Assembly (NCBI GenBank): GCA_027415455.1
Contig: DAIBSV010000044.1
Span: 1 to 13,066, forward strand
Source of the DNA: Nitrospirota bacterium
GTDB lineage: Bacteria > Nitrospirota_A > Leptospirillia > Leptospirillales > Leptospirillaceae
Length of the DNA: 13,066 bases
Reading direction: 5' to 3'
This document shows, piece by piece, positions 12,180-13,066 of this stretch (its first letter is position 1; each line of letters begins with the position of its first letter). The position numbers and the translations under genes are program-made. The notes under the pieces are model-generated. The model was not told the DNA's origin and did not search any database. It worked only from the letters and a program-made list of their open reading frames with translations.

Positions 12180-13066
12180 TCAGGCGACGAACTCGCCGGG
12201 TTGCCCCGGCGAACAGGCGCGACGGGCGTGCCCCGCCCTGAGTATGTTCTTGGCCGCATTGACGTCGGCGTGGTTGGCGTGTCCGCAGGAGACGCACCGG
12301 AACGTGGACTGATCCGGCCGGTTCTCCGCCGACACATGGCCGCAGTCGGAGCAGGTCCGGCTCGTGTTCCGGGGATCGACCCGGATCAGGCGGCCTCCCC
12401 GTCCCGTCAGCTTGTCTTCGAGGAAAGAGAGGAACGTGCCCCATCCCTGAGACAGGATGGAGCGGTTCAGTCCGGACTTCTGCCGGACGTTCCGTCCGGG
12501 CGTCTCCCGGGTGCTCCGGGCGCTTCGGGTCATGTTCCGGATCTTCAGGTCCTCGACGAAGACTGCGGCTTGGGTTTTGCCCATCGCAGTCGAGGCCTTG
12601 TGGAGAAAATCCCGACGCATGTTGGCCACCCGCTCATGGGCTCTCGCCACCCGGAGCTTCTGCTTCCGGAAGTTGCGGCTCTTTTGCCCTTTCCGGAACT
12701 TTCGGGAGAGTTTCCCCTGCTCCCAAGCAAGATTCTTTTCCGCCCGTTTCATGGCGGCGACAAGCTCCGGAGCCGGATGGATCCGGGTGCCGTCCGAGAG
12801 CGTGGCGAAGGAGACGACCCCGAGATCCAGTCCGATTTCCGGGGAGGTTCTTGGGGTTGGTTCCTGAACGTTCCTTTCCGTCTGGATCGACACGGCCCAC
12901 CGTCCGGCCTTGCCGGTCACGGTGGCGTTCCTGATCTCTCCCGCGATCTGCCGGGAGAGGCGAATCTTGACCCATCCCACTTTCGGGAGAAAGATCCGGG
13001 GAAGGAGATTTCTCCCCTCCGCATCCCGGGTCGCAAGATCGAGCGTCACCTGGAGAGGATCGGGAT
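12180..13066 (-). CDS. tnpB: TnpB RNA-guided nuclease of IS200/IS605 element (5' end outside window)
   Basis: The visible 294 codons are the C-terminal three quarters of a TnpB (full proteins are about 370-420 residues). The frame is open through the window edge, and the in-frame GTG at 13049 lies inside the conserved beta region (PDPLQVTLDL...IFLPKVGWVKIR), so it is not the start. Numbered from that GTG, the RuvC triad is intact: Asp75 in IGLDLG, Glu166 in VFVEDLK, Asp262 in NHADVNAAKNIL. A four-cysteine zinc finger has CSDCGH (233, 236) and CVSCGH (252, 255). There is no frameshift or internal stop in the visible part. TnpB is an RNA-guided DNA endonuclease that aids element retention. The adjacent downstream region carries its likely omega-RNA. 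Confidence 0.93.
   Translation of the reverse strand, partial: PDPLQVTLDLATRDAEGRNLLPRIFLPKVGWVKIRLSRQIAGEIRNATVTGKAGRWAVSIQTERNVQEPTPRTSPEIGLDLGVVSFATLSDGTRIHPAPELVAAMKRAEKNLAWEQGKLSRKFRKGQKSRNFRKQKLRVARAHERVANMRRDFLHKASTAMGKTQAAVFVEDLKIRNMTRSARSTRETPGRNVRQKSGLNRSILSQGWGTFLSFLEDKLTGRGGRLIRVDPRNTSRTCSDCGHVSAENRPDQSTFRCVSCGHANHADVNAAKNILRAGHARRACSPGQPGEFVA

Larger units (their letters stand above)
12068..13066 (-). mobile_element. IS200/IS605-family element, left end beyond window
   Basis: The putative right end at 12068, subterminal hairpins and a tnpB gene define the visible part. These elements lack terminal inverted repeats and target duplications, and are moved as single strands by a TnpA transposase. 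No tnpA is visible; it could be upstream beyond 13066, or the element could be a TnpB-only (IS1341-type) unit mobilised in trans. The left end and target-adjacent motif are outside the window. Confidence 0.72.

Noticed and set aside
11842..12444. Minus-strand 200-codon ORF across the tnpB 3' end and beyond
   Set aside because: Most of it is out of frame with the clear TnpB C-terminus and its omega-RNA region. It has no motif and no credible start.
1..13066. CRISPR array, tRNA or rRNA genes
   Set aside because: No regularly spaced direct repeats, tRNA-like cloverleaf with CCA-proximal sequence, or rRNA core sequence was noticed on either strand.

Overview
The window is about 13 kb of moderately high-GC bacterial chromosome with a few AT-rich intergenic patches. 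No rRNA, tRNA or species marker is present. The gene content (globin-coupled sensor kinase, c-di-GMP enzyme, glycogen synthase, Crp-type regulator, type II secretion pseudopilins, IS200/IS605-type TnpB) points to a free-living, Gram-negative-type bacterium with an outer membrane. My impression is a Nitrospirota/Leptospirillum-like acidophile, but that is an inference from overall style and is not proven by the sequence.

Left part (about 430-4807, + strand): a compact signalling operon. A soluble globin-coupled sensor/PAS histidine kinase overlaps (GTGA) a stand-alone Rcp1-type receiver. Four bases later comes a REC-GGDEF-EAL protein whose C-terminus looks like a CZB zinc-sensor domain with one of the four ligands replaced. 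The simplest reading is haem/gas sensing to phosphotransfer to c-di-GMP turnover, with a possible zinc or redox input. Glycogen synthase glgA follows on the same strand after about 120 bp, so storage-polymer synthesis may be co-transcribed.

Middle (6445-9651): on the minus strand, a Crp-family regulator keeps the residues used by E. coli CRP for TGTGA recognition. It is followed by an unannotated 44-residue single-pass membrane protein. A 27-codon leader ORF with its own ribosome binding site ends exactly on the proposed regulator start (TTGA overlap). Divergently, a lipoprotein MltD-type lytic transglycosylase with two LysM domains lies behind an AT-rich promoter and a leader rich in inverted repeats. 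A cold-shock protein then follows, with a textbook promoter, a palindrome centred on its -35 box and a roughly 130-nt 5' leader.

Right part (9785-13066): after a strong intrinsic terminator come three overlapping pseudopilin genes (GspH, GspI, GspJ types), without the GspG or GspK that often flank them. A convergent 59-residue zinc-ribbon protein, with its own good promoter, shares a single CTAG palindrome with gspJ for both stop codons. The right edge is an IS200/IS605-family TnpB on the minus strand, truncated by the window. Its putative right end and omega-RNA scaffold lie at 12068-12179, and it appears to have landed in a small host ORF starting at 11891.
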